This document shows, one piece after another, positions 1 to 9,471 of a stretch of 45,909 bases of DNA. Below the pieces are notes generated by a model, which worked only from the letters and a program-made list of their open reading frames with translations, was not told the DNA's origin and ran no database searches. The stretch's first letter is position 1. Each line of letters begins with the position of its first letter. Location: contig NZ_JAEPBH010000020.1 in NCBI RefSeq assembly GCF_016632365.1, positions 30,796 through 76,704 of the forward strand, written 5' to 3'. The DNA is from Tenebrionibacter intestinalis. GTDB taxonomy: Bacteria > Pseudomonadota > Gammaproteobacteria > Enterobacterales > Enterobacteriaceae. The position numbers and the translations under genes are program-made.

Positions 1-2
1 TC

Positions 3-41
3 TTCTTTGTCAACAATCTGGGGCCGACGTGAGTCGGCCTT
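3..41 (+). terminator. GC hairpin preceded by a CTTTGTCAACA motif
   Basis: A perfect 7-bp stem (22-28 with 33-39, loop GTGA) is followed by TTGTT and preceded by CTTTGTCAACAATCTG (5-20). The same motif-plus-hairpin arrangement recurs near 35.8 kb. It may terminate the gene upstream (bamC is expected by E. coli synteny) or lie in the purC leader. The T-tract is poor, so terminator activity is uncertain. Confidence 0.45.
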
Positions 42-97
42 GTTCATTCGTGTTAAACCGGGCCGCGCAGGCGGTCATGACACCTGGAGTAATCAAG

Positions 98-811
98 ATG
101 CAAAAGCAAGCTGAGTTGTATCGCGGCAAAGCGAAAACCGTCTACAGTACGGAGAATCCCGATCTGTTGGTGCTCGAATTCCGTAATGATACGTCAGCAG
201 GTGACGGTGCGCGCATCGAGCAGTTCGAACGTAAAGGAGAGGTGAACAATAAGTTCAACCATTTCATTATGACCCGGCTGGCCGAAGCAGGTATCCCGAC
301 GCAGCTCGAAGCGCTGCTTTCCGATACAGAGTCGCTGGTGAAAAAACTCGATATGGTGCCGGTAGAATGCGTTATTCGCAACCGCGCCGCCGGGTCGCTG
401 GTAAAGCGTCTGGGTGTGGAAGAGGGGGTTGAGCTTAACCCGCCGTTGTTTGATCTGTTTTTGAAAAACGACGCCATGCATGACCCGATGATCAACGACT
501 CTTACTGCGAAACCTTTGGCTGGGTGAGTCAGCAGAATCTGGCGCGTATGAAGGCGCTGACTTACAAAGCCAACGAGGTGTTGAAAAAACTGTTTGATGA
601 TGCCGGCCTTATACTTGTTGATTTCAAGCTGGAGTTTGGGCTTTTTAAAGGCGAAGTGGTGCTGGGCGATGAGTTTTCCCCGGATGGCGCGCGTCTGTGG
701 GATAAAGCCACGCTGAACAAAATGGATAAAGATCGCTTCCGCCAGAGCCTGGGCGGGGTGATTGAAGCGTATGAAGAGGTTGCCCGCCGTCTTGGCGTTA
801 ATCTGGACTGA
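98..811 (+). CDS. purC: Phosphoribosylaminoimidazole-succinocarboxamide synthase (SAICAR synthetase)
   Basis: Cytosolic purine biosynthesis enzyme that joins aspartate to CAIR using ATP, giving SAICAR. The 237-residue product has the same length as E. coli PurC and is nearly identical through it, including the start [13 protein letters not shown], the central [16 protein letters not shown] and the C-terminal VARRLGV. An upstream in-frame start exists at position 29, but I chose the ATG at 98 because GGAG lies 8 bases before it and the protein then begins exactly like the family. No PurR operator is visible in the 97 bases upstream, so the promoter probably lies outside the window. A strong hairpin follows the gene, so it looks monocistronic at its 3' end. 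Confidence 0.97.
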   Translation: MQKQAELYRGKAKTVYSTENPDLLVLEFRNDTSAGDGARIEQFERKGEVNNKFNHFIMTRLAEAGIPTQLEALLSDTESLVKKLDMVPVECVIRNRAAGSLVKRLGVEEGVELNPPLFDLFLKNDAMHDPMINDSYCETFGWVSQQNLARMKALTYKANEVLKKLFDDAGLILVDFKLEFGLFKGEVVLGDEFSPDGARLWDKATLNKMDKDRFRQSLGGVIEAYEEVARRLGVNLD

Positions 812-833
812 TCGCGCAATCGTTTACGTCGCT

Positions 834-866
834 GGCCGGCGCCTCGCTTCGGGGCGTCGGCCTTTT
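834..866 (+). terminator. Rho-independent terminator of purC
   Basis: GGCCGGCGCC pairs with GGGCGTCGGCC across a short loop and is followed by TTTTAT, 22 bases after the purC stop. Confidence 0.75.
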
Positions 867-1003
867 ATATTGTTGACGTAGCTTGTTCTGTAGAGGAAAT
901 TTTCCGCCGCCTTGCGAATTTTCAGGACTCTTTTAGGTGGTAATCCTGTGCGGAACCTCCTACGATCTCAGTAATTATCGTAACCCTAAAAAGGAAGCAG
1001 GCT

Positions 1004-1876
1004 ATGCGTTGGCAAGGGCGTCGCGAAAGCGACAATGTTGAAGATCGTCGTGGTGATTCTCAGGGTGGATTTCCTCGCGGCGGCGGCGGGTTTCGGCTGC
1101 CGGGCGGTAAAGGGGGGATCATCGTTCTACTGGTGGTGCTGGTCGCAGGTTATTATGGCTACGATCTTACGCCGCTGTTGAGCGGCGATAGCCAGTCGCT
1201 GACGCAGCAAAGCCAACAGAGCATCAGCCCTGATGACGAGCAGGCGGCAAAATTTACTAAAGTAATTCTCGCCACTACAGAAGATACCTGGACGCATAAA
1301 TTTCAGGAAATGGGCAAAACCTATCAGAACCCAAAGCTGGTCATGTATCGTGGCGTTACCCGTACCGGTTGCGGCACGGGTCAGTCCGTTATGGGGCCGT
1401 TCTACTGCCCGGCGGACAGCACTATCTATATCGATCTTTCATTTTTTGATGAAATGAAAAACAAGCTCGGCGCGGAAGGCGATTTTGCGCAGGGCTATGT
1501 GATTGCTCATGAGGTGGGCCACCATGTACAGCGCCTGCTTGGTATTGAGCCGCGCGTGCGTCAGATGCAGCAGAATGCTTCTCAGGCTCAGGTTAATCAG
1601 CTCTCGGTGCGTATGGAGCTGCAGGCCGATTGCTTTGCCGGCGTCTGGGGTAAGGACATGGATAAACAAAATGTGCTTGAAGTGGGCGATCTTCAGGAAG
1701 CGCTAAATGCTGCTGAAGCTATCGGTGACGATCGTCTCCAGCAACAAAGCCAGGGGCGCGTGGTGCCGGACAGCTTTACGCACGGCTCTTCCGAACAGCG
1801 TTATACCTGGTTTAAACGCGGCTTTGACAGCGGCGATCCGAAACAGTGCGACACCTTCGGTAACGGTAGACTCTAA
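1004..1876 (+). CDS. ypfJ: YpfJ, putative neutral zinc metallopeptidase
   Basis: Membrane-anchored protein of the YpfJ zinc metallopeptidase family; substrate and physiological role are unknown. The 290 residues are close to the 287 of E. coli YpfJ. The N-terminus (1-35) is glycine/arginine-rich and charged. One hydrophobic segment (about 38-56) should anchor it in the inner membrane. The zinc-binding HEVGH motif is at about 169-173, with a downstream ELQADCFAG segment carrying the likely third zinc ligand. The ATG at 1004 has an AAGGAAGCAGG ribosome site. tmcA begins 3 bases after its stop, so the two are probably co-transcribed. Family assignment is firm; protease activity is inferred from the motif. 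Confidence 0.93.
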   Translation: MRWQGRRESDNVEDRRGDSQGGFPRGGGGFRLPGGKGGIIVLLVVLVAGYYGYDLTPLLSGDSQSLTQQSQQSISPDDEQAAKFTKVILATTEDTWTHKFQEMGKTYQNPKLVMYRGVTRTGCGTGQSVMGPFYCPADSTIYIDLSFFDEMKNKLGAEGDFAQGYVIAHEVGHHVQRLLGIEPRVRQMQQNASQAQVNQLSVRMELQADCFAGVWGKDMDKQNVLEVGDLQEALNAAEAIGDDRLQQQSQGRVVPDSFTHGSSEQRYTWFKRGFDSGDPKQCDTFGNGRL

Positions 1877-1879
1877 CGC

Positions 1880-3910
1880 ATGTCGCTGGAGGCGCTGGAT
1901 CGCCTGAGGTCGCGCCAGGCGCTGCAGGGGATTCGGCGTTTGCTGGTAATTAGCGGCGCGCCCGGCTGGTGTGAAGCGCGCGCTACTGAACTCAGTGAAC
2001 GTTATGATGGGGACTGGTTATGGGTCAGCCCCCAGCCGCGCGACGGACGTTACTGCGCGCCCGGCGCGCTGCGCCGTCTGCTTGGGCGTGAGTTTATGCA
2101 TGCGGTGTTTGATGCCCGTCAGGGGCTGGATGCCGAAGCGCTCGCCGCGCTTGCCGGAACGCTAAAGGCAGGCAGTTGGCTGGTGCTTTTAACGCCCGAC
2201 TGGCGCGCGTGGCCTGTTAAACCCGATGCCGACAGCATACGCTGGAGCGATACGCCGCAGCCCATCCCCACGCCTGTGTTTATTCGCCATCTTCGCAACT
2301 GCATAGAAGCTGACGCCCATACGCTGCTCTGGCGGCAGGGCGAAGCGCTGCGGGCGGCGGACGATGACAGACCACACTGGCAGGCGGCAAGCGGTGCGCC
2401 GCTTGCCGGCCAGAGGGCTATTCTGGCGAACCTACGGCGGATGACTACCGGCGTGGCGGTGGTGACGGCGCCGCGAGGGCGCGGCAAATCCGCGCTGGCG
2501 GGGATGCTGGTTCATAGCTGGCCGGGCGCGGTTATCATTACTGCGCCCGCCAGAGCGGCAACCGATGTGCTCAGCCAACATGCCCTCGGGCGCGGCTTTT
2601 TTATAGCGCCTGATGCGCTGCTGCAGGCGCTGGAGGAAGGCACTGCGCCGCACGGCGACTGGCTTATTATTGACGAAGCCGCTGCGCTACCTGCTCCACA
2701 GCTACGCCGTCTGATAGCGCATTACCCGCGCGTGCTGATGACTACAACCGTACAGGGGTATGAAGGTACGGGACGCGGTTTTATGCTGAAGTTTTGCGCG
2801 TCGGTGCCGGGGCTGCGGCATTATTCTCTCACTACGCCAGTGCGCTGGGCCGCGGGTTGCCCGCTGGAGCGTATCATCGATGAGATGATGCTGTTTAATG
2901 ATGTGTTGCCGGAACCGGGGCGCGTAGCGTTTCAGATAAAAGACGCGCCGGTTGAGAACCTCTGGCGCAGTGCGCCCGCGCTGGCGAAACAGGTTTATTT
3001 GTTGCTCTCTGGCGCGCACTACCGTACTTCGCCGCTTGACCTGCGCCGCATGATGGATGCGCCCGGCCAGCGTTTTGTCACTGTGCGTGGCGATAGCGCC
3101 GCCGCCGCCGCCTGGCTGGTGGAAGAGGGCGGTTTGCCGCCCCTGCTCAGTTTTAGCGTCTGGGCCGGGTTGCGCCGCCCGCGGGGCAACCTGGTTGCGC
3201 AGTCTCTGGCGGCGCACGGCGCTTCGCCGTTTGCCGCCATGTTGAAGGGGCTTCGCGTGAGCCGTATAGCCGTTCATCCCCGGCTTCAGCGACAGGGATA
3301 CGGTTCCTGCCTGTTGGCAGGTTTGTCAGCGCATGCCAGGGGCTACGACTATCTGTCCGTTAGCTTTGGCTATACCGAAGAACTGTGGCGCTTCTGGCAG
3401 CGAGCGGGGTTTCAACTGGTGCGTTTTGGCACGCATCGCGAAGCAAGCAGCGGCTGTTACGCGGCGATGGCGCTGCGGCCACTAACGCCTGCGGGCGAAA
3501 CGCTGGTACGTCTTCAGCGTGAACGGCTTATGCGGGATGTCCGCTGGCTGGAGCGCGAAGTAGACGAGAAGATCCCGGTTAACGCTGCGCAAGCGTCTAC
3601 GCTTAATAAAAGAGACTGGTGGGAGCTGGCCGGGTTCGCATTTACCCATCGCCCGCCGCAGGCGAGCCTCGCCAGCCTGCAGCGGCTGTTGCTTAATGTG
3701 CGCCTGCCGCTACCGGCGCTGCGCGCGTGGCTGGAGCAGCGCCAGTGTGTTACGCAGATTTGCGCTACGCTCGGGCTGACGGGGCAAAAGGCGCTGCGGG
3801 CGGCGTGGCGGCGGGAAACCGCACAGGCGCTGCGTGCGTTAAACGGGACGCGCGCTGATGCCCTGATGAAGTTGCTCAGCAGGGTTAAAAAGTTTCAGCC
3901 GCAATTTTAA
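1880..3910 (+). CDS. tmcA: tRNA(Met) cytidine acetyltransferase TmcA
   Basis: Makes N4-acetylcytidine at the wobble position of elongator tRNA-Met, using acetyl-CoA and ATP or GTP, which protects AUG/AUA decoding accuracy. The 676 residues compare with 671 in E. coli. Domains in order are an N-terminal DUF1726 region (1-170), a RecD-like helicase/ATPase module with Walker A GRGKSA at about 199-204 and Walker B LIIDEAAALP at about 260, a GNAT acetyltransferase with the acetyl-CoA loop HPRLQRQGYG at about 470-480, and a C-terminal tRNA-binding tail. It is very GC-rich and probably translated from the ypfJ transcript, starting 3 bases after that stop. All catalytic motifs are intact. Confidence 0.95.
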   Translation: MSLEALDRLRSRQALQGIRRLLVISGAPGWCEARATELSERYDGDWLWVSPQPRDGRYCAPGALRRLLGREFMHAVFDARQGLDAEALAALAGTLKAGSWLVLLTPDWRAWPVKPDADSIRWSDTPQPIPTPVFIRHLRNCIEADAHTLLWRQGEALRAADDDRPHWQAASGAPLAGQRAILANLRRMTTGVAVVTAPRGRGKSALAGMLVHSWPGAVIITAPARAATDVLSQHALGRGFFIAPDALLQALEEGTAPHGDWLIIDEAAALPAPQLRRLIAHYPRVLMTTTVQGYEGTGRGFMLKFCASVPGLRHYSLTTPVRWAAGCPLERIIDEMMLFNDVLPEPGRVAFQIKDAPVENLWRSAPALAKQVYLLLSGAHYRTSPLDLRRMMDAPGQRFVTVRGDSAAAAAWLVEEGGLPPLLSFSVWAGLRRPRGNLVAQSLAAHGASPFAAMLKGLRVSRIAVHPRLQRQGYGSCLLAGLSAHARGYDYLSVSFGYTEELWRFWQRAGFQLVRFGTHREASSGCYAAMALRPLTPAGETLVRLQRERLMRDVRWLEREVDEKIPVNAAQASTLNKRDWWELAGFAFTHRPPQASLASLQRLLLNVRLPLPALRAWLEQRQCVTQICATLGLTGQKALRAAWRRETAQALRALNGTRADALMKLLSRVKKFQPQF

Positions 3911-3933
3911 TCCAGCCGTTGTGATTGGCCTGC

Positions 3934-3964
3934 AAATAAAAATACCCGCCGGTTTGAACGGGCT
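3934..3964 (-). terminator. Probable terminator of yffB-dapE-ypfN
   Basis: On the minus strand a short CCCG/CGGG stem is followed by ATTTTTATTT, just after ypfN and between the convergent tmcA and ypfN. The stem is only about 5 bp, so this is tentative. Confidence 0.4.
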
Positions 3965-3992
3965 GACATAATTTCAGGCATGGGCTTAAGCC

Positions 3993-4184
3993 CTACGGCT
4001 TCTTTTTCGGCCAGTCGTCTTCATCGTCCCACTTATCATTGAAGTCGCGATGCGGCGGCAGTTTAGGCCGGTTATTCAGGTACTTTTTCGGATCGACGCG
4101 CTTTAAATCCTTAATGACGTTAATAAAGATACCGACCAGGAGCACCAGAACCAATATCCACCAGTATTTCGCCAGCCATTCCAT
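3993..4184 (-). CDS. ypfN: YpfN, UPF0370 small membrane protein
   Basis: A 63-residue protein of the UPF0370 family; function unknown. One N-terminal transmembrane helix (about 5-24, starting [18 protein letters not shown]) is followed by a basic stretch and a very polar tail with [14 protein letters not shown]. coli YpfN has 66 residues and the same pattern, including the [10 protein letters not shown] core. It lies 27 bases downstream of dapE and is probably the last gene of a yffB-dapE-ypfN transcript. The helix and the charged tail suggest an inner-membrane protein with a cytosolic C-terminus, but that is inference. Confidence 0.92.
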   Translation of the reverse strand: MEWLAKYWWILVLVLLVGIFINVIKDLKRVDPKKYLNNRPKLPPHRDFNDKWDDEDDWPKKKP

Positions 4185-4211
4185 GCGATAACCTCTCTGT
4201 AAGGGCGGCCG

Positions 4212-5339
4212 TCAGGCGACCAGTTGCTCCATAATACGTTGATACATGCGCGCCAGAAGCTGCAAATCGGCGGCGTTGACACATTCATTAATCTTATGAA
4301 TGGTTGCGTTGACCGGACCAAGCTCCACCACCTGCGCCCCCATGCGGGCAATGAAACGCCCATCGGAGGTACCGCCAGTGGTCAGTAGCTGCGGCTTAAT
4401 TTCATTATAGTGCTCAACTGCGTTTGTTACCGCATCCACCAGCCTGCCGCGAGCGGTGAGAAAGGGCTGGCCGGACAGCCACCAGTCAACGGTATAGCGC
4501 ATCTGGTGGCGTTCAAGCAGTTCAATGACGCGTTGCCTGATGCTGGTATCCGTTGACTCGGTGCTAAAGCGGAAGTTGAACTGGATGTGAAGTTCCCCCG
4601 GAATCACATTATTGCTGCCGGTACCGGCCTGTATATTAGCTATTTGCATACTGGTCGGGGGGAAATACTGATTGCCGTTATCCCACTTAATACTCACCAG
4701 TTCGTTGAGCATTGGCGCTGCGCGGTGTACCGGGTTATCAGCCAGATGCGGGTATGCCACGTGGCCCTGCACTCCGTGGATAGTCAGGTTGCAGGTCATG
4801 GAGCCGCGGCGGCCGTTTTTAACTACGTCGCCGACGACTTCAGTACTGGACGGTTCGCCCACCAGGCAGTAATCAAGGCGCTCGTTGCGCGCCATCAGGG
4901 CTTCAACCACCTTCACCGTGCCGTTTTTCGCGCTGGCCTCTTCGTCAGAGGTTATCAAAAACGCCAGCCTGCCCCGGTGGTGCGGATGCTGAGCGACAAA
5001 ACGCTCGGCAGCTACGACCATTGCCGCAAGCGATCCTTTCATGTCGGCCGCGCCGCGGCCAAACAGCATGCCGTCGCGGATAGTGGGTTCAAACGGCGGG
5101 TTAATCCAACGATCGGCGTCGCCAGGCGGTACGACATCGGTATGGCCTGCAAAGGCCAGCGTTTCGCCTTCGCCGCGCCATGCCCAGAAATTCTGCGTGT
5201 CGCCAAAATCCATAGGTTCAATATTAAAGCCGATAGCGCGCAGACGCTCAATAAGCAATGCCTGACAGCCTGCATCATCGGGGCTGAGCGAAGGGCGGCG
5301 GATAAGCTGTTGAGTAAGCTCAATAACCGGGCAGGACAT
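4212..5339 (-). CDS. dapE: Succinyl-diaminopimelate desuccinylase
   Basis: Hydrolyses N-succinyl-LL-diaminopimelate to LL-diaminopimelate and succinate in the lysine/meso-DAP pathway that feeds peptidoglycan. The 375 residues equal the E. coli enzyme. It is an M20-family di-zinc hydrolase: the metal-binding motifs [12 protein letters not shown] (about 63-74), GRGAADMKG (about 94-102) and [11 protein letters not shown] (about 130-140, with the catalytic glutamate pair) are all present, as is the C-terminal histidine region. The start is 2 bases after the yffB stop, so the two are surely translated from one mRNA. Nothing unusual. Confidence 0.96.
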   Translation of the reverse strand: MSCPVIELTQQLIRRPSLSPDDAGCQALLIERLRAIGFNIEPMDFGDTQNFWAWRGEGETLAFAGHTDVVPPGDADRWINPPFEPTIRDGMLFGRGAADMKGSLAAMVVAAERFVAQHPHHRGRLAFLITSDEEASAKNGTVKVVEALMARNERLDYCLVGEPSSTEVVGDVVKNGRRGSMTCNLTIHGVQGHVAYPHLADNPVHRAAPMLNELVSIKWDNGNQYFPPTSMQIANIQAGTGSNNVIPGELHIQFNFRFSTESTDTSIRQRVIELLERHQMRYTVDWWLSGQPFLTARGRLVDAVTNAVEHYNEIKPQLLTTGGTSDGRFIARMGAQVVELGPVNATIHKINECVNAADLQLLARMYQRIMEQLVA

Positions 5340-5341
5340 AC

Positions 5342-5698
5342 TTAAACCTCACTAAAATACTGCTGGTAGCCGCTGTCGCTAAAACCCAGCAGCATGGGCC
5401 TGCCGGGCGCGCAGAGCAATGGGCGCTTGATAATGGACGGCATCTCCAGCATCAGGGCCGTTGCCGCAGCAGGGCCGTCAACCGCGCTGCGTCGTGCCTC
5501 ATCAAGCCTGCGCCACGTGGTGCCGCGGGTGTTCAGCAGCGCCTCCCAGCCCAGCCCAGCAATAAATTCTGCCAGCATTGCCTGGTTCAGGCCGTCAACG
5601 CGGTAGTCGTGGAAGCGGTGGTCGATACCGCGTTCATCCAGCCAGCGCCGGGCTTTTTTCACGGTATCGCAGTTTTTAATGCCGTACAGGGTGATCAT
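5342..5698 (-). CDS. yffB: YffB, ArsC/Spx-family thioredoxin-fold protein
   Basis: A 118-residue protein, the length of E. coli YffB, in the arsenate reductase ArsC/Spx/MgsR family. It starts [20 protein letters not shown]: a thioredoxin fold with the single family cysteine at position 10. The RP motif (IIKRPLL) near residue 95 matches the family. The longer open frame to 5728 adds ten unconserved residues; I chose the ATG at 5698 because AAGGAT lies 9 bases before it and the protein then aligns with the family. First gene of yffB-dapE-ypfN. The cellular role is not established and arsenate reduction is not expected without the other ArsC determinants. Confidence 0.92.
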   Translation of the reverse strand: MITLYGIKNCDTVKKARRWLDERGIDHRFHDYRVDGLNQAMLAEFIAGLGWEALLNTRGTTWRRLDEARRSAVDGPAAATALMLEMPSIIKRPLLCAPGRPMLLGFSDSGYQQYFSEV

Positions 5699-5846
5699 AC
5701 TGTATTTATCCTTTACGCCTGGCGACATGACGCCTGTCTGACGCCGGTAGCGGGTGTTTTCTGACGCGACAATATACCTGACCGGGCTGGCGAATGCTTA
5801 ATGATTACGCCTTGCGGCGCCGGAATGCGTGAATTTTCAACAAAAA

Positions 5847-5861
5847 TCGTAAACTTTACGA
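5847..5861. promoter_or_regulatory. Palindrome TCGTAAACTTTACGA, possible operator
   Basis: Perfect 7+1+7 inverted repeat in the yffB/ypfM intergenic region, about 150 bases upstream of yffB. Its length and AT-rich centre resemble a dimeric-regulator site, but I recognise no known consensus. Confidence 0.3.
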
Positions 5862-6002
5862 ATCCATGCCTGAACGCTGCTAATAATGAGAGTCTCAGGC
5901 TGTGTCCCTTAATCCTCATGATGCTGACGCTGAGCGAAAAATCCGCTGGCAAGGCGCAGGGCAGAGTAGCCATCTTTTTCATCTAATACCGCACCGTTTA
6001 GC

Positions 6003-6031
6003 TTCTGTCATCGTGCTGCTGGCGATATACT
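6003..6031 (+). promoter_or_regulatory. Possible ypfM promoter
   Basis: A good -10 hexamer TATACT (6026-6031) lies 17 bases after a weak -35 TTCTGT (6003-6008). Transcription would start about 20 bases before the ypfM ATG. Confidence 0.4.
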
Positions 6032-6058
6032 CCTCCTGCGATTATCAAAGAGGCCGTT

Positions 6059-6121
6059 ATGATTGAAGCTGAACTGGGGTACTGGAAAACGTTTATCGAA
6101 CTGATGCTGGCTAAACCGTAA
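6059..6121 (+). CDS. ypfM: YpfM, 20-residue microprotein
   Basis: A tiny reading frame coding for MIEAELGYWKTFIELMLAKP, close to the 19-residue E. coli microprotein YpfM (MIERELGNWKDFIEVMLRK), which is expressed there. The position between yffB and acrD and the orientation opposite to both are also as in E. coli. An AAGAGG ribosome site precedes the ATG at normal spacing. The peptide would form an amphipathic helix with a Trp/Phe/Leu face. Function is unknown. The conservation of a 20-codon frame in sequence and place is good evidence that it is a real gene. Confidence 0.85.
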   Translation: MIEAELGYWKTFIELMLAKP

Positions 6122-6206
6122 CGTCCGTTTTAAGAAACGATGCGCTGATACGGCGTCTTAGCGCTAAAAAAGCGCCCGCCCGGTCTCGTTAGTGTACGAC
6201 AAGCGC

Positions 6207-9200
6207 TTAATCCGGCGCGGTTTCCCGCATTGGGAAGCGGCGGCGAACCAGCACAAAAAATAGCGGCACAAAAAATATGGCGAGTACGGTTGCAAAAATC
6301 ATACCTCCCATGACGCCGGTGCCTACCGCGTGCTGGCTGCCGGACCCCGCGCCGCTGCTGATTGTCATGGGCAGCACGCCGAAAATAAACGCCAGCGAGG
6401 TCATCAGAATAGGCCGCAGGCGCTGGCGGCATGCTTCAAGCGTGGCAGCGAGAAGATCTTTACCGCTGGCGTTAAGCGCGTTGGCAAACTCAACGATAAG
6501 TATCGCATTTTTGGCCGACAATCCGATAACCGTCAACAGCCCGACCTGGAAATAAACGTCGTTTTCCAGCCCGCGCAGCCAGGTTGCGAGCAGTGCGCCG
6601 ACGACCCCGAGCGGCACCACCAGCATAACCGAGAAGGGTATTGACCAGCTTTCATACAGCGCGGCCAGACACAGAAACACAACCAGCAGCGATACCGCAT
6701 ACAGTGCGGGCGCCTGCGCGCCGGACAGACGCTCCTGGTATGACATGCCCGTCCATTCCAGCCCAAAGCCGCCCGGTAGCTGCTTGACCAGGTTTTCCAT
6801 GATGCTCATGGCCGTACCGGTGCTGACGCCGGGCGCCGCCTCGCCAACAATCGACAGCGAGGAGTAGCCGTTATAGCGCTCAAGGCGCGGCGAGCCGGTT
6901 ATCCAGCGCGAGGTGGCGAAGGTGGAGAAGGGCACCATCTCGCCGTTGCTGTTACGCACATACCAGGCGTTAATATCCTCTGGCAGCATGCGGAATTCCG
7001 CCGCCGACTGCACATAGACTTTTTTGACGCGCCCACGATCCATAAAGTCGTTTACATAGCTTGAGCCCCAGGCGGTTTGCAGCGTATTGTTTATATCATC
7101 AATGGAAATCCCCATTGCCTGCGCCTTGCGTTGATCGATATCAATTTGCAGTTGTGGGCTGTCGTCAAGGCCGTTGTGGCGCACGCGCGTTAGGTTCGGA
7201 TTGCTCTGCGCGAGCGTCAGAAGCCGGTCGCGGGCTTCCATCAGCGCATCATGGCCCAGGCCTGCGTGATCTTCAAGCGCCATATTGAATCCGGCGGCAT
7301 TGCCAAGACCGCTGATGGCCGGCGGGCTGCTGGCAAAGACGCGCGCCTGCCTGATTTCGCTGAATGCGCGGGTGGCCCGCTCGATGATGGCGAACGACGT
7401 GCCCGTACGGGCATTGCGTTCGTCCCAGTCTTTGAGGCGCACAAACATACGCGCCACGTTCTGGCCGTTGCCGCCAGGCCCGGAGCCGATGGTGGCAAAG
7501 ACTGAGCGCACGTTGTCTTTCTCCTGGGTCAGATAGTACTGTTCAATGCGCTCCACCACTTTCAGCGTTTGTTGCTGAGTGGATCCAGGCGGTAGCTGGA
7601 CTGACGTTGTGAATACGCCCCTGTCTTCCTGGGGCAGGAACGAGGTGGGCAGGCGTAGAAACAGAAATACCATACCGCCGAGCAGCAGAACGTAGACTAC
7701 CAGCCAGCGCAGGGAGCGGCGCAGGATTTTGCCAACGCTGTTTTCATAGCGCTGCGCGTAACGGTTAAACCCGCGGTTAAACGCGCCGAAGAAACCGCGC
7801 TGGCCGTGATGCTCGCCTTTTTTGAGCGGCCTGAGAAGCGTAGCGCACAGCGCGGGCGTAAGGATGAGCGCAACCAGCACAGAGAGCACCATTGATGAAA
7901 CAATCGTAATAGAGAACTGGCGGTAAATGGCGCCGGTGGTGCCGCCGAAAAACGCCATCGGTACGAACACCGCCGACAGCACCATCGTAATGCCGACCAG
8001 CGCTCCCTGAATTTGCCCCATTGATTTGCGCGTGGCGGCGCGCGGCGACAGGCCTTCTTCGCTCATAATACGCTCGACGTTTTCTACGACGACAATGGCG
8101 TCATCCACCAGCAGGCCGATGGCCAGCACCATCGCGAACATTGTCAGCGTGTTAATGCTGTATCCACACAGCCACAGCACGGCAAAGGTGCCAAGCAGAA
8201 CAACCGGTACCGCAATAGTAGGAATGAGCGTCGCGCGGAAATTTTGCAAAAACAGGTACATCACGGCGAAGACCAGCACCACTGCTTCGAGCAGCGTTTT
8301 GACGACGTCGATGATAGAGGCCTTTACAAAAGACGATGTTTCATAGGCAATGCGATATTCCAGCCCGTGCGGGAAATATTGCGACAATTCCTTAAGGCGG
8401 GTCAGCGCCTGTTTTGCCGTTTCCATCTCATTGGCGCCTGAGGCAAGCTTGATGCCAAGCCCGGAGGCGGCCATGCCGTTATAGCGGCTGAGATAGTCAT
8501 ATTTTTCCGCGCCCAACTCCACCTGCGCTACGTCGTTTAGCGTTACCAGCGAGCCGTCGCGATTTACGCGCAGCGTAATGGCGCGAAACTGCTGCGGCGT
8601 TTCCAGCAATGACTGGGCGTTGACCGTAGCGTTAAGCGCCTGCAGGGCTACAGATGGCGTACCGCCGAGCTGGCCTACCGCGACCTGGCTGTTTTGCGAT
8701 TTAATGGCGTTTATCACGTCCTGCGTAGTGAGCTGGTAAGCCGCGAGTTTATTAGGATCAAGCCAGATGCGCATGGAATATTGGGTGCCGTAGGCGTCCA
8801 CGTCGCCCACGCCGTTGACGCGGCTCATGGGATCCTGGATGTTGCTGGCGACATAGTCTGCAATATCCTGTTTATCCATGCTGCCATCGGTAGAGACGAA
8901 GGCGATCATCAGAATGTTGGTATCGCCGGTTTTGCGTACCGTTACGCCCTGATTTTGTACCGCCTGCGGCAGTTTGCGCATAGCGGACTGAAGCTGGTTT
9001 TGCACCTGCTGGACGGCTTCATCCGGGTCGCTGCCTGCTTTGAAACTGAGTGTGACGGAAGCCTGCCCGGTGTTGCTGCTCTGGGAGGACATATACATCA
9101 GGTTATCGAGACCGGTCATGTTCTGTTCGATAACCTGAGTGACGGTATTTTCCAGCGTTTGCGCCGAGGCGCCGGGGTAGCTGGCGCTAATGCGCACGTT

Positions 9201-9323
9201 CGGCGGCGCAAGATCCGGGTACTGCTCAACGGAGAGCGAAAAAATGGCCAGCGTGCCCGTCAGGCACAAAAGAATTGCTAATACCCAGGCGAAAATAGGA
9301 CGATTAATAAAAAAATTCGCCAT
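6207..9323 (-). CDS. acrD: AcrD, RND multidrug efflux transporter
   Basis: Inner-membrane proton-driven RND pump that works with AcrA and TolC; in E. coli it exports aminoglycosides and other amphiphilic drugs. The 1038 residues compare with 1037 in E. coli AcrD, with high identity over the full length. Visible features are the N-terminal helix (about 10-28), the proton-relay aspartates in [14 protein letters not shown] (about 407-408), the [12 protein letters not shown] segment, and the lysine of [14 protein letters not shown] (about 940). Twelve transmembrane helices and two large periplasmic loops are expected. It lies 148 bases downstream of narP on the same strand but has its own upstream region with a BaeR-like box. 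The E. coli narQ-acrD neighbourhood supports AcrD over its paralogue AcrB. Confidence 0.96.
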   Translation of the reverse strand: MANFFINRPIFAWVLAILLCLTGTLAIFSLSVEQYPDLAPPNVRISASYPGASAQTLENTVTQVIEQNMTGLDNLMYMSSQSSNTGQASVTLSFKAGSDPDEAVQQVQNQLQSAMRKLPQAVQNQGVTVRKTGDTNILMIAFVSTDGSMDKQDIADYVASNIQDPMSRVNGVGDVDAYGTQYSMRIWLDPNKLAAYQLTTQDVINAIKSQNSQVAVGQLGGTPSVALQALNATVNAQSLLETPQQFRAITLRVNRDGSLVTLNDVAQVELGAEKYDYLSRYNGMAASGLGIKLASGANEMETAKQALTRLKELSQYFPHGLEYRIAYETSSFVKASIIDVVKTLLEAVVLVFAVMYLFLQNFRATLIPTIAVPVVLLGTFAVLWLCGYSINTLTMFAMVLAIGLLVDDAIVVVENVERIMSEEGLSPRAATRKSMGQIQGALVGITMVLSAVFVPMAFFGGTTGAIYRQFSITIVSSMVLSVLVALILTPALCATLLRPLKKGEHHGQRGFFGAFNRGFNRYAQRYENSVGKILRRSLRWLVVYVLLLGGMVFLFLRLPTSFLPQEDRGVFTTSVQLPPGSTQQQTLKVVERIEQYYLTQEKDNVRSVFATIGSGPGGNGQNVARMFVRLKDWDERNARTGTSFAIIERATRAFSEIRQARVFASSPPAISGLGNAAGFNMALEDHAGLGHDALMEARDRLLTLAQSNPNLTRVRHNGLDDSPQLQIDIDQRKAQAMGISIDDINNTLQTAWGSSYVNDFMDRGRVKKVYVQSAAEFRMLPEDINAWYVRNSNGEMVPFSTFATSRWITGSPRLERYNGYSSLSIVGEAAPGVSTGTAMSIMENLVKQLPGGFGLEWTGMSYQERLSGAQAPALYAVSLLVVFLCLAALYESWSIPFSVMLVVPLGVVGALLATWLRGLENDVYFQVGLLTVIGLSAKNAILIVEFANALNASGKDLLAATLEACRQRLRPILMTSLAFIFGVLPMTISSGAGSGSQHAVGTGVMGGMIFATVLAIFFVPLFFVLVRRRFPMRETAPD

Positions 9324-9394
9324 GCAGTAAAAACCTCGTGAACGCGTGGACGTGTGTTAATGGATAGCCGCAGCACTGTAACCGTTTCCCGCAT

Positions 9395-9412
9395 TACAAT
9401 CGTGGAGAAAAT
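9395..9412 (-). promoter_or_regulatory. BaeR-like box upstream of acrD
   Basis: On the minus strand, ATTTTCTCCACGATTGTA matches the published BaeR box TTTTTCTCCATDATTGGC at about 14 of 18 positions. It lies about 72 bases upstream of the acrD start. BaeSR activates acrD in E. coli, so the site fits the gene. Confidence 0.6.
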
Positions 9413-9442
9413 AAGGAAAAAATGTAAAAGTACCTTAGGCTT

Positions 9443-9462
9443 GCAGGCCTGATGCGGCCTGC
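9443..9462 (-). terminator. Hairpin between narP and acrD
   Basis: Perfect 7-bp stem GCAGGCC/GGCCTGC with a 6-base loop, about 10 bases after the narP stop. There is no immediate T-tract, so it may act as an mRNA 3'-end stabiliser or a weak terminator. Confidence 0.4.
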
Positions 9463-9471
9463 GACAGGGAA

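Larger units (their letters stand above)
5729..6058. other. Intergenic region between divergent yffB and ypfM
   Basis: About 330 bases with no convincing gene; the short frames here have no family resemblance. It should hold the yffB-dapE promoter on the minus strand and the ypfM promoter on the plus strand. The clearest internal signal is a 15-base perfect palindrome at 5847-5861. Confidence 0.6.

Noticed and set aside
4587-5345. 252-codon frame antisense to dapE
   Set aside because: Shadow of dapE, which has the full enzyme family sequence; no ribosome site.
5879-5900. TAATAATGAGAGTCTCAG as a Fur box upstream of yffB
   Set aside because: Too few matches to the 19-base consensus and no iron-related gene nearby.
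6161-6175. GCGCTAAAAAAGCGC after ypfM as an acrD terminator
   Set aside because: Short stem whose A/T run is in the loop and not after the stem.
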